Both the position numbers and the translations under genes were made by a program. This document shows, piece after piece, positions 43,034 to 50,712 of a stretch of 64,000 bases of DNA (the stretch's first letter is position 1; each line of letters opens with the position of its first letter). Location of the stretch: assembly GCA_003450735.1 (NCBI GenBank), contig DMEZ01000055.1:297845-361844 (forward strand), read 5' to 3'. The stretch comes from Elusimicrobiota bacterium. GTDB taxonomy: Bacteria; Elusimicrobiota; Elusimicrobia; UBA1565. The notes beneath the pieces are model-generated. The model was not told the origin of the DNA and searched no databases. It was given only the letters and a program-made list of their open reading frames with translations.

Positions 43034-44079
43034 TGCTCCGCAGGGACCGCGTCTTCAAAGCCGGCTCATCCATCGTCTCGCGTCTGCCTGACGCTCAGGA
43101 CCCGAGCTCGCGCAGGGTGCGGGTCGGGGCGCTGGCAGCGGCGCCTTCGGGGTTCGTGGACGCGCGGGATCCCAAGAAGCTCCGATTGAAGGACGCGGTC
43201 GACCGCATCGTGTGCGGGGATGCGGCGTCGGTGCTGAAGCGCCTGCCGCGGGAGTGGTGCGCCTGCGCGGTGACGAGCCCGCCGTATTGGAACACGGTGG
43301 ATTATGGGATCTCGGGCCAGATCGGGCAGGGCTCCTATCAGGCTTATTTGAAGCAGCTGTCATCGGTCTGGAAAGGGGTCGAGCGGTGCCTGCTCCCGAA
43401 CGGGAAGTTCTGCCTGAACGTGCCGCTGCTGCCCTTGACCAAGGCGGTCTCGGAGCCGGCGTTCGGGAAGACGCACACGCGGGTCCTGCTGGACCAGTAC
43501 TCGGACATCAAGGCGTGGGTGGAGAAGACGACCCGTTTGCGGCTGTATAGTCTGTATGTCTGGGAGAAGCAGACGACGGAGAAGATGTTCGGGTCGTATC
43601 CGTACCCGCCCAATCTGTATGAGAGGAACACCATCGAGTTCATCGCGGTGTTCGTGAAGCCGGGCGAGCCGAGGAAGATCCCTTTGAAGGTGAAGGAAGC
43701 GTCTCGGCTGGGTCAGGCGGAATGGCTGGATCTGACGAGGCAGGTGTGGTGGATGTATCCGGAGAACGTCCGAAGGCAGGAGGGGCATCCGGCGCCGTTC
43801 CCGGAGGCCCTGCCCAACCGGCTCATCAACATGTATACGTTCCGGGCGGCGGCGTCGGAGGGGTTCGAGGGGGATGTGGTGCTGGACCCCTTGTGCGGGT
43901 CGGGGATGACCTGCGTGGCGGCTCGTCGATTAGGAAGACGATTCGTGGGGATCGATCTGAATCCGGAGTTCTGCGCGTATGCGGCTCAGCGGGCGAGGAT
44001 GACTCCGGTCTCCCCCTCCGTCATGAGCGCGGCGCGGCCCTCCGAGAGGAAAACGTCGCAGGGCGAACTGGCGCTGTAG
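43033..44079 (+). CDS. Beta-class site-specific DNA methyltransferase (m4C-type motif)
   Basis: A 348-residue protein starting at a GTG inside the TPR kinase stop (TAGTG); a later GTG near 43120 is possible. Motif IV TSPPYW (about residue 79) precedes the SAM-binding motif I DPLCGSGMT (about 286), the order of beta-class enzymes. The Ser-Pro-Pro-Tyr form suggests N4-cytosine methylation rather than N6-adenine. No restriction enzyme or specificity gene is adjacent, so it looks like an orphan. Codon use is slightly less GC-rich than its neighbours. Its last 59 bp overlap the convergent membrane-protein gene. Confidence 0.88.
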   Translation: MLRRDRVFKAGSSIVSRLPDAQDPSSRRVRVGALAAAPSGFVDARDPKKLRLKDAVDRIVCGDAASVLKRLPREWCACAVTSPPYWNTVDYGISGQIGQGSYQAYLKQLSSVWKGVERCLLPNGKFCLNVPLLPLTKAVSEPAFGKTHTRVLLDQYSDIKAWVEKTTRLRLYSLYVWEKQTTEKMFGSYPYPPNLYERNTIEFIAVFVKPGEPRKIPLKVKEASRLGQAEWLDLTRQVWWMYPENVRRQEGHPAPFPEALPNRLINMYTFRAAASEGFEGDVVLDPLCGSGMTCVAARRLGRRFVGIDLNPEFCAYAAQRARMTPVSPSVMSAARPSERKTSQGELAL

Positions 44080-45433
44080 CTGGGACGGCAGGTTTGCGTG
44101 CCGCCTTGCGGCTCAGCAGGTAGATGACGATATCCAGGAATTGCTGCGCCGCGAAGATGCCCCAAAAGACCGGCATGGCTCCGGTGCCGAGGAAGATCCC
44201 ACCCAAGCAGCCTACGAGATCGCGCAGCTGCAGGGCCGCGCCCAGCTGGGCGCGGCTGAGCCGCCCCTTGTCGTAGAGCTCGTTCAAGCCCCGGATCCCC
44301 AACGTCCCGAAGAAGGTGCCCGCGACGGCGGAGATGCCCATGTCCTTCCAGTAGACGGGAGACCAGGGCGGCACGGCGCCTGGGACGGCGGTCCAGGTTA
44401 TGAAGCGGGTCCAAGCGCCCCACCACTGGCCGTAGGCGAGGTTGAAGAGAGTCTGATAGCGCAGACCTCTCTCCTTGCCCAGGTTGTTCTGAAAGTTCGA
44501 CCAAGTGTTGACCCAGACGCCATGGAACAGGTTCAACGCCAGGTTGAGGGCCATCGCAGCGGCCATCGCCGGCAGATTCCCCTGGAACGTCGCGAGGAAG
44601 ACGCCGAAGGCAAGGATGGTCGACAGAGCTTTCAAAACGAGCCCGCCCGCGATCTCCACCCGTGTCGGAGAGGCATAGGAGGCCCGGAAGGCCCTGGCGA
44701 GGTAGGCCGCCTCGCGCAAAGGCGCGCTCAGCATCCTGAGCAGGCGCCGAATGAACCCGCCCTCTTTTTCATCTTCGCTCCGTTCGATGCGCGGGCTCTC
44801 GACCGTGATTCTCGCCGTCCGGACCCGGCCGATATCCGCAGCCGCCAGGCCGGACCAAGCGTGGATCATCATGGCCTTCGGGGAGGCGGGAGCTGGGAGG
44901 ACCTCAACCTCTCCGACGACGCGGGGCCGAGTGAAGAGCGCGTCGAGAGCGGCCCGCTCGCCTCCGGGCCCCGCGCTGTTCTCAATGTCGGCTGCGCCCT
45001 GCTCCAGGGCCCGGAAGCTCGAGTCAGTCTCTCCCTTCTGCGGAACCATGAGCTCGACTGTCCGGTCTGCGCGAGTCATGAATCCGACCCCGGCCGGGGC
45101 CGCGGCGACCCCTCGGGACGGGCTCGACGCAGCGAGGGTGACCCGGGCGATGAGCGGCTCAGCGCGCCTCTTCGGCGAAATCGTCGGCGGGGCCGCACCG
45201 GGCAGGGTCGTGTTGGTGATCGATACTGGAGCCGGATCGAGGGTCAGCGGGGACAGCCGGATGTCCGCGACCGCGGCTCCCGCGGCTCCGACTTGGACCA
45301 CGGCGCCGGCCGCCTGCCCCTGCGCCACGCTCTGCGCGGCCGCGTAGAAGCCGGGGCCGGGGGAGAGCGCCGCCGAAACGACGCACAGCGTCGAGCCGAG
45401 AAGCGGCTTCAAACGGAGGCGGCCGGCTTTCAA
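44021..45433 (-). CDS. Secreted-then-membrane hypothetical protein
   Basis: A 470-residue protein of no recognised family. An N-terminal signal-like segment (about 8-34) is followed by about 200 residues of low-complexity, Ala/Pro/Val-rich extracytoplasmic sequence. The C-terminal half (about 235-450) has around six hydrophobic helices (for example GGLVLKALSTILAFGVFLATF and LVGCLGGIFLGTGAMPVFW). Its 3' end overlaps the methyltransferase gene by 59 bp. The transglycosylase gene lies just upstream on the same strand (9 bp), so both may be in one unit. Confidence 0.65.
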   Translation of the reverse strand: MKAGRLRLKPLLGSTLCVVSAALSPGPGFYAAAQSVAQGQAAGAVVQVGAAGAAVADIRLSPLTLDPAPVSITNTTLPGAAPPTISPKRRAEPLIARVTLAASSPSRGVAAAPAGVGFMTRADRTVELMVPQKGETDSSFRALEQGAADIENSAGPGGERAALDALFTRPRVVGEVEVLPAPASPKAMMIHAWSGLAAADIGRVRTARITVESPRIERSEDEKEGGFIRRLLRMLSAPLREAAYLARAFRASYASPTRVEIAGGLVLKALSTILAFGVFLATFQGNLPAMAAAMALNLALNLFHGVWVNTWSNFQNNLGKERGLRYQTLFNLAYGQWWGAWTRFITWTAVPGAVPPWSPVYWKDMGISAVAGTFFGTLGIRGLNELYDKGRLSRAQLGAALQLRDLVGCLGGIFLGTGAMPVFWGIFAAQQFLDIVIYLLSRKAARKPAVPATAPVRPATFSSRRAAPRS

Positions 45434-45442
45434 ATAGTCACC

Positions 45443-46624
45443 TTAGTTTACCTGATGACCGCTCGTGGAAATGTTCCTGAGCCCGAGATAGTAGTTCAGC
45501 ACCTTGCCCACGTACTTGGGGGTTTCGCCGTTCTGCGGCACCCCGCCCGCCCTTTGGACCGCGCCCGGTCCCGCGTTGTAGGCGGCCACGGCCTTGACCT
45601 CGTCGCCGCCGAAGGTCTCGAGAAGCTGCTTGAGGTAGCGGGTCCCTCCCGCCACGCTCTGCTCCGGGTTGAGAGGATTGATGCCCAGCGAGCGCGCCGT
45701 GGCGGGCATGAACTGCATCAGCCCCCTGGCGCCGCTTTCAGAAGCTCTAGCCGGATCTCCCCAAGGGTTCTCCGCTCGCATGACCGCCTCGACGAACTTG
45801 GGGTCCATCCCCGAGTACTTGTTCACGACGGTGTTGATCATCCCGCGCATCCTCGAGATGTTGTCGTTAGGCTTGATGGCCCACAGGTCCCTGCCGTTCT
45901 TGACGAGCCCGCTGTCGATGGAGTGCCGGGCGTAGTTCCTGGCCTTCTGGGACAAGGGCCAGGTGTCCGCTGCGGGCTCGGCACGCGCGGAACCCAGAGG
46001 CCTGCCGAGGGGCCTAGCCGCACCCAGGTAGGGGACGGGCTTCTTCATCGCATCCTTGAGCATCGTCCCGTTGCCGGCCGGCAGGCCGAGCTTTCGCGCC
46101 ATCGCATTCCTGGCGCCGTCGAACGCCGCCAGGTTCTTCTTGAGCCCGGCGGCGTTCGCCAGGCGGTCCCCGACGCCTTGCCGACCGCCCTTGAGGGCCT
46201 CGCCGAGCTGCTTCATGGCGCCGCGCCCTTCTTTGAAGAACCGCGAGCGGCCGGCATCGCTCAGCCCCGCGCCCTTCGCCGCCATGGGGTTGAGGTCCTG
46301 GAAAGCCTTGCCCTTGAGGGCATCGAGCTCCTTCGAGCCCAGCAGGTCGAATGCGCCCTGGGTATCGGCGCCTTTGACCTTGTCTTGAAAGCCCTGCAGC
46401 AGGCCCTTCATCTTCGCGGACCCTTCGGCTTTGAGGGCCTCCGAGACCGGACTGGCCTTCTGCCCGATCTGCTGCTGGTTCTGCTTCCTTTCCTGCTCGG
46501 GCAGCTTCTCCTCCCTGCCGCCGCTCCCCGGGGCCGCGCTCCCGGGCGCGGCCGCTAAGGCCGGCGCCGCAAGGACCGCTCCGAGCACCGCCAACGCCAG
46601 GATGCGACATGCATCATTTTTCAT
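45443..46624 (-). CDS. SLT-type lytic transglycosylase
   Basis: A 393-residue protein with a signal peptide (MKNDACRILALAVLGAVLAAPALA). The ATG at 46624 was preferred because AGGAG lies just upstream; another ATG six codons earlier is weaker. Residues about 30-250 are a Lys/Ala/Gly-rich helical region of unknown function. The C-terminal SLT domain (about 270-385) has the catalytic Glu in VEAVMRAENPWG, then SGARGLMQFMPATA and VAAYNAGPGAVQ. It cleaves peptidoglycan glycan strands. Confidence 0.9.
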   Translation of the reverse strand: MKNDACRILALAVLGAVLAAPALAAAPGSAAPGSGGREEKLPEQERKQNQQQIGQKASPVSEALKAEGSAKMKGLLQGFQDKVKGADTQGAFDLLGSKELDALKGKAFQDLNPMAAKGAGLSDAGRSRFFKEGRGAMKQLGEALKGGRQGVGDRLANAAGLKKNLAAFDGARNAMARKLGLPAGNGTMLKDAMKKPVPYLGAARPLGRPLGSARAEPAADTWPLSQKARNYARHSIDSGLVKNGRDLWAIKPNDNISRMRGMINTVVNKYSGMDPKFVEAVMRAENPWGDPARASESGARGLMQFMPATARSLGINPLNPEQSVAGGTRYLKQLLETFGGDEVKAVAAYNAGPGAVQRAGGVPQNGETPKYVGKVLNYYLGLRNISTSGHQVN

Positions 46625-46733
46625 AAGCTCCTCCCTTCCCATGCGTCCGGACGAAGCCGGACTCTTTGAGTTCCTGTTTTGAATCGGGGCAAATGGATAT
46701 CGCGAAGGCGGTCTTCATGGCCTAAACCCTCCA

Positions 46734-46770
46734 GGGCTGCCCCCGGGGCCCGGAGCCCCGGGGGTAGCCC
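46734..46770 (-). terminator. 16-bp stem hairpin downstream of small secreted protein
   Basis: GGGCTGCCCCCGGGGC (46734-46749) pairs with GCCCCGGGGGTAGCCC (46755-46770) over 16 positions with one G-U type pair and a 5-nt loop. No T-tract follows on either strand, so factor-independent termination is uncertain. The rest of 46625-46964 holds nothing else recognised. Confidence 0.5.
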
Positions 46771-46964
46771 GTCCCGTCAGCGCTTCATGAGGATGGACAT
46801 GGCCGTTGCGACGGATTCTCTGGTCGTCGTTCGGGTGCACCTCCTCGCGGCCCATTCGGATCATCCCGCCCAAGCTCGGGGCAGGGGCCGCTGCATACGC
46901 GGTTTCCTTCATCGCCGCCGGACCTCCTCTGATTGTGCGGATTCCTTTCATCTTCATCGAAATC

Positions 46965-47120
46965 TCAGCCGCAGCAGCCGCCCTTCTTCTTGTCGCCCTT
47001 GCCCTTCTCTTCCTCCCGCGTCGTCTCGTCCCCGGAATAGGCCCTCGGCGAGGCGGCCATGGCGCTGAAGACCGCCAGCGCCAGGAGCACTAGGCACGCT
47101 CTCTTCGACTTCCAGTTCAT
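46965..47120 (-). CDS. Small secreted protein ending in Gly-Gly-Cys-Cys-Gly
   Basis: A 51-residue protein starting at the ATG at 47120, with GGAGGGG directly upstream. It has a basic start and a hydrophobic signal segment (CLVLLALAVFSAMAA), then a charged EEEKGKGDKKK linker and a terminal GGCCG. It is not recognised. The Cys pair could bind metal or be modified. The intergenic region upstream carries one copy of the duplicated element described at 47156-47267. Confidence 0.55.
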   Translation of the reverse strand: MNWKSKRACLVLLALAVFSAMAASPRAYSGDETTREEEKGKGDKKKGGCCG

Positions 47121-47155
47121 CGCCCCTCCTTGCTCAACTCGGCTTGCCACACCCC

Positions 47156-47267
47156 CAGTCTGCCCCCGAAGCGCGGCCGGCTGCCACTGAATTTCCGCTC
47201 AAAGAGAATCCCCTGGAAATCCCGGGGGTTCTTCGCCTTGGACAGGGATTCTTCAGAAGCGCTTAAG
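47156..47267 (-). repeat. Duplicated intergenic element, copy 1
   Basis: About 112 bp that align without gaps to 52355-52466 (roughly 64% identity counted by hand). The best-conserved blocks are CAGTCTG, GCCACTGAATTT and GCGCTTAAG at identical spacing. In both copies the element lies upstream of a leftward gene start. Function unknown; a promoter/operator or leader RNA is possible. Confidence 0.7.
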
Positions 47268-47308
47268 AGCTCTTTATCGTGTTGGAGTGAAATGATATTC
47301 TCCAGCCG

Positions 47309-47998
47309 ATGACCGGACGCAAGAAGATCCTGGCCGTCGAAGATGACGGCGTCGTCCTCGACTACATCATCGATACTCTCTGCGCGGACTACGAGATCCT
47401 GCCGGCTAAGACCCTCAAAGCCGGCTGGTCGCTCTTCAAGGAGAGGCGGCCCGACCTTGCGATTTTGGATCTCTCGCTCCCCGACGGCAGCGGCATAGAC
47501 CTTTGCCGGAAGATACGCGAGTACTCCGAGCAGGGCGATATCCCGGTCATCATGCTTACGGCGCGAGGCGGACTCGCGGACAAAGCGGAAGGCTTCTCCG
47601 CCGGAGCGGATCAATACCTGGTCAAGCCTCTGGAATCCGCGGAGCTCCGAATGTGGACGCAGGCTCTCCTCAAGAGAATAGCGACCGACAAGGGCGAACG
47701 AGGCCGGATCCACGCGGGACGTCTGGTCCTGGATCCGGATGCGATGCTGGCGACCTGGGAGAGCTCCCTCATCCATGGACTGACCCCGAAAGAGTTCGAG
47801 CTCCTTTTGCACCTGGTCCGCAGGCGTCCGGCCGTGGTCAGCCGCAAGGAGATCCTTTCCAGGCTCTGGCACACGGTGGCCGCCGACAACTTGGTGGACG
47901 CCCATCTCTGCAACCTGAGACGCAAGCTCCCGCCGGCTCTGGCCGGGCGGATCCAGGCCGTCCCCGGCAAAGGCTTCCGCTATCTAGAATCCATTTGA
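47309..47998 (+). CDS. OmpR/PhoB-type response regulator coupled to pseudokinase
   Basis: A 229-residue regulator. The receiver domain has VEDDG acidic residues, acceptor Asp54 (LAILDLSLPDG), Thr in MLTARG and YLVKPLES. A winged-helix domain spans about 128-229 (LTPKEFELLLHLV, VPGKGFRYLES). Its stop overlaps the TTG start of a degenerate Ser/Thr kinase by 4 bp. No histidine kinase is adjacent. The pairing with a Hanks-type pseudokinase is unusual and suggests cross-talk of the two phospho-signalling systems. Confidence 0.9.
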   Translation: MTGRKKILAVEDDGVVLDYIIDTLCADYEILPAKTLKAGWSLFKERRPDLAILDLSLPDGSGIDLCRKIREYSEQGDIPVIMLTARGGLADKAEGFSAGADQYLVKPLESAELRMWTQALLKRIATDKGERGRIHAGRLVLDPDAMLATWESSLIHGLTPKEFELLLHLVRRRPAVVSRKEILSRLWHTVAADNLVDAHLCNLRRKLPPALAGRIQAVPGKGFRYLESI

Positions 47999-49440
47999 AC
48001 CGGCTCCTTCCCGTTCTGCTCTTCTGCGCCCTGCCTTGCGCGGCGCTTTCGGCTCATGGGGAGGCGCAGACGTCCACGCCGCGGGAACACCTGCGGGAAC
48101 TGCGCAGGGACATGGAGTCGGACATGGCGGCGCTCGCCGCCATGACCGAGAGGCTGAAGGCCCTGGGATATTCCTACGACGCGGGCGCGGGTTATCCTGA
48201 AGCCGCGAGCGAGAGGAAGACCCTGCTGGCGGGGATCACCCCCCGCATCCGGCGCCTCGAGCTCTCGAGCAGGGAATTCGACCGTTTGCTCAACGCCTAT
48301 TTCAAGACCTCTTTCTCTTCGGCCGCCGCAGCGCTCAAGGCGCGGAAGTCCTCTGCCGCCGCCTCCCCGGATCTCGCCGACGTCAGGGACCATTGGATCT
48401 TCACGGAGCGCTGCTCCAAGTTCCGCTACAGGACGCGGATGGCCGTGCACGACGAGAGGACGGCCTTCGAATCCTTTTCAAACAGACGCTCATCCGCTCG
48501 CGCGAGACTCTTCGGCACGCTCTTCGGCCTGGCCGCCCTATTGGTGCTGTCGCTGGCCGCCGCACGGCTCACGGGCGGGAGACCCGCGGCGAGGCGCACG
48601 CCGATGAACACATCCCTCGCGCCCGGACAGAGGAGGGACCGACCGCCCGCGCTCCTCGGTGGGAAGTGGAGGCCCGGCAAACCGCTCGGACAGCCGCCTC
48701 TCGGCGACATGTGGTCAGCCGAAAGCGTCCTCGACGGAAGCGCCTGCGCGCTCATCCGCTTGAGGCCCGAGATCGTCCGCTCCGGCGACTTGGAGGAGTT
48801 CCTCGCCGAGGCGCGTCTCTGGGCTTCTCTCAAGCATCCCCACATCCTGTCGCTCCATGCCGTCGTTCGGGAGGGAGAGGACTGCTGGCTGGTCGAGGAG
48901 GCGGCTTTAGGCAAGCCGCTCTCGGCGCATCTCAGAAAGGACAGGCCCTTGCCCTTCGCCGCGGCCAAGCGGGCCATCCGAGAAGCGGCGGCGGCCTTGG
49001 CCCATGCGCACGCGCGGGGAGTCCTGCACGGAGACATCAAGCCCGCATGCCTGCTATGGACTTCCGCCGGGCCCCTGAAGGTGGCTGATTTCGGCGTTTC
49101 CAAGCGGGCTCGGCTTGCCCTTGGCAAGACCGCGCGAGGGATCTCGTGGGGCTCGGAGCCGTACCTGCCGCCTGGTCCCGAGCTCGCTATTCTGAGCGCG
49201 CAATCGGATCTATTCTCCCTGGGGGTCGTCTTCTACGAGATGATCACGGGCCTGCGTTCCTTCCCGGGACCGGAGTACGAGATGCAGAAGAAGCTCGCCC
49301 TCTATCCTCTGCCCTCCCAATTCCAAGCCGGCCTGCCGCCGGCCGTCGACGCCATGCTGCGCAGGGCCCTGGCTCCGAACCCTCTTGACCGCTTCCGTTC
49401 GGCGCAGGAATTCCTGTCGGCGCTCGAAGTCCTAGGCTAG
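47995..49440 (+). CDS. Array-type paralogue I: sensor-TM-pseudokinase
   Basis: A 481-residue protein starting at a TTG that overlaps the regulator stop (TTGA). Signal peptide (1-22), helical sensor (about 25-170), membrane helix (about 178-197) and a kinase-like domain. The beta3 Lys is Arg255 (ALIR), the catalytic loop reads His345-Gly-Asp347-IKPAC (Arg to Gly, Asn to Cys), DFG is kept, and the APE motif reads PGPE. The C-lobe is complete (SDLFSLGVVFYEMITGL). It is a remote copy of the 31-40 kb array, more diverged in the sensor. Confidence 0.85.
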   Translation: MNRLLPVLLFCALPCAALSAHGEAQTSTPREHLRELRRDMESDMAALAAMTERLKALGYSYDAGAGYPEAASERKTLLAGITPRIRRLELSSREFDRLLNAYFKTSFSSAAAALKARKSSAAASPDLADVRDHWIFTERCSKFRYRTRMAVHDERTAFESFSNRRSSARARLFGTLFGLAALLVLSLAAARLTGGRPAARRTPMNTSLAPGQRRDRPPALLGGKWRPGKPLGQPPLGDMWSAESVLDGSACALIRLRPEIVRSGDLEEFLAEARLWASLKHPHILSLHAVVREGEDCWLVEEAALGKPLSAHLRKDRPLPFAAAKRAIREAAAALAHAHARGVLHGDIKPACLLWTSAGPLKVADFGVSKRARLALGKTARGISWGSEPYLPPGPELAILSAQSDLFSLGVVFYEMITGLRSFPGPEYEMQKKLALYPLPSQFQAGLPPAVDAMLRRALAPNPLDRFRSAQEFLSALEVLG

Positions 49441-49443
49441 CTT

Positions 49444-50676
49444 CTACTCGATACGGGCGGGGTCCGTCCCCTTCGCGGCCTCCTCGGCCATGTGCTCGGC
49501 GAGGAGGTTCCAGCTGACGAAGTGCCCTCCGGCGGTCGGCTCCCCGCTCTCGGGATGGTAGTTCTCGTTCATCCCACCGCTCGCGCGCAGGTCGCGCTCC
49601 AGCGTCCGGACCGTCTTCTCGGCCAGTTCCCGGGCCTGCTCCTTGTAGCCGTAGTTCAGGAGGCCGTGCATCATCAGGTAGTTCGAGAGCACCCACACCG
49701 GCCCGCGCCAGTAGCCCGATTTGGCGTCGTAGAGCGGCTCATCGGGGGACAAGGTGCGGACCCCGACCGGGGACCAGAACTCCTTGGGGTCGAGCAGGTG
49801 CTCCAAGACCATGCGCCGGGCCTGCTCCTTGGAGGCGATCCCGGCCCAGAGCGGCACGAAGTTCGTCCAGGTCTTCACCCTCACGAAGCTGCCGGTGCGG
49901 GAGTCGATGTTCAGGAACATCCCGTCGGGCTCGGACCACATCTTCCCTAGGATGAGCTCCCGGAGGGCCTGCGCCTTCCGTTTATACGCGCCCGACTCCT
50001 CGGCCTTGCCCAGCTTCTCGGCCAGGACCGCCATGGCCAGGTACTCCCGATACAGGTAGCACTGCAGGTCCACCCCTTCGCTCACCTGGCTCGGGGAGTC
50101 GGCGACCGCGGGGTTGTTGTCGACCCCGCTCTCCACCCCGTTGAACCAGAGGAAGAGACCGTCCACCGAACGCCGGTTCTCTTCCCAGAATGCCAGGGTG
50201 TGCGAGAGCTTCGCGTAATTCGTCTGCTTGCTCGCCCCATTCTCGCGGCTCAGCCATGAAAAATCGCCGAGTGTCCGCGAGGCGCGCAGGGCGGCCTGTG
50301 CCAAAAACGGCTTGCACATCTCCGGCAGGGCCCACAGGGCGTCGGGCGCAATCTCGCGCGGCGCGTAGCCTTTCCAGTTGGCGTACTCGTCCACGAACTC
50401 GAGGAAGGCTTCCACCGAGGAGGCGACGGGACCGCCCACGCCGTCGTAGCTGAGGGCCACGCCCATGAAGTACATGTCCCAGTCGAAGAGCTGGAAGTAG
50501 GGGCCGGCGGGCACGAGGTACTCGTGCTTAAGGATCCCCTTAGGAGGCTTCACCACGTTCTCCTTGACCTTATGCTTCCTCAGCAGGAAGGCCAGATCGC
50601 CTTCCTTCTGCGCCGCCGCCGGAGCGGCGAGAGCCAGCGAGAGCGCCAGCAGCGCGCCGGACGAGATCCTTGTCAT
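49444..50676 (-). CDS. Exported GH37/GH63-like (alpha/alpha)6 glycoside hydrolase
   Basis: A 410-residue protein with a signal peptide (MTRISSGALLALSLALAAPAAA). Trehalase/glucosidase-like landmarks are present: FDWDMYFMGVAL, ESGVDNNPAV (the Glu-Ser-Gly-x-Asp motif with the catalytic acid) and YWRGPVWVLSNYLMMHGL. MNENYHPESGEPTAGGHFVSW contains the second catalytic acid. It should act on alpha-glucosides such as trehalose or oligosaccharides in the periplasm; the exact substrate is undetermined. Confidence 0.82.
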   Translation of the reverse strand: MTRISSGALLALSLALAAPAAAQKEGDLAFLLRKHKVKENVVKPPKGILKHEYLVPAGPYFQLFDWDMYFMGVALSYDGVGGPVASSVEAFLEFVDEYANWKGYAPREIAPDALWALPEMCKPFLAQAALRASRTLGDFSWLSRENGASKQTNYAKLSHTLAFWEENRRSVDGLFLWFNGVESGVDNNPAVADSPSQVSEGVDLQCYLYREYLAMAVLAEKLGKAEESGAYKRKAQALRELILGKMWSEPDGMFLNIDSRTGSFVRVKTWTNFVPLWAGIASKEQARRMVLEHLLDPKEFWSPVGVRTLSPDEPLYDAKSGYWRGPVWVLSNYLMMHGLLNYGYKEQARELAEKTVRTLERDLRASGGMNENYHPESGEPTAGGHFVSWNLLAEHMAEEAAKGTDPARIE

Positions 50677-50712
50677 GATCTTCTCCCTCCCAAGATCCGC
50701 ACTGCGGAATCT

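Noticed and set aside
43033..44079. Restriction-modification system
   Set aside because: No endonuclease or specificity gene lies next to the methyltransferase within the window.
46715..46957. 80-codon leftward frame after the small GGCCG protein
   Set aside because: Its 3' end lies within the 16-bp stem hairpin, the ribosome site is weak and no family resemblance was seen.
47156..47267. Known riboswitch (cyclic-di-GMP or fluoride type) in the duplicated element
   Set aside because: The conserved blocks do not match the core sequences of those classes as I know them.
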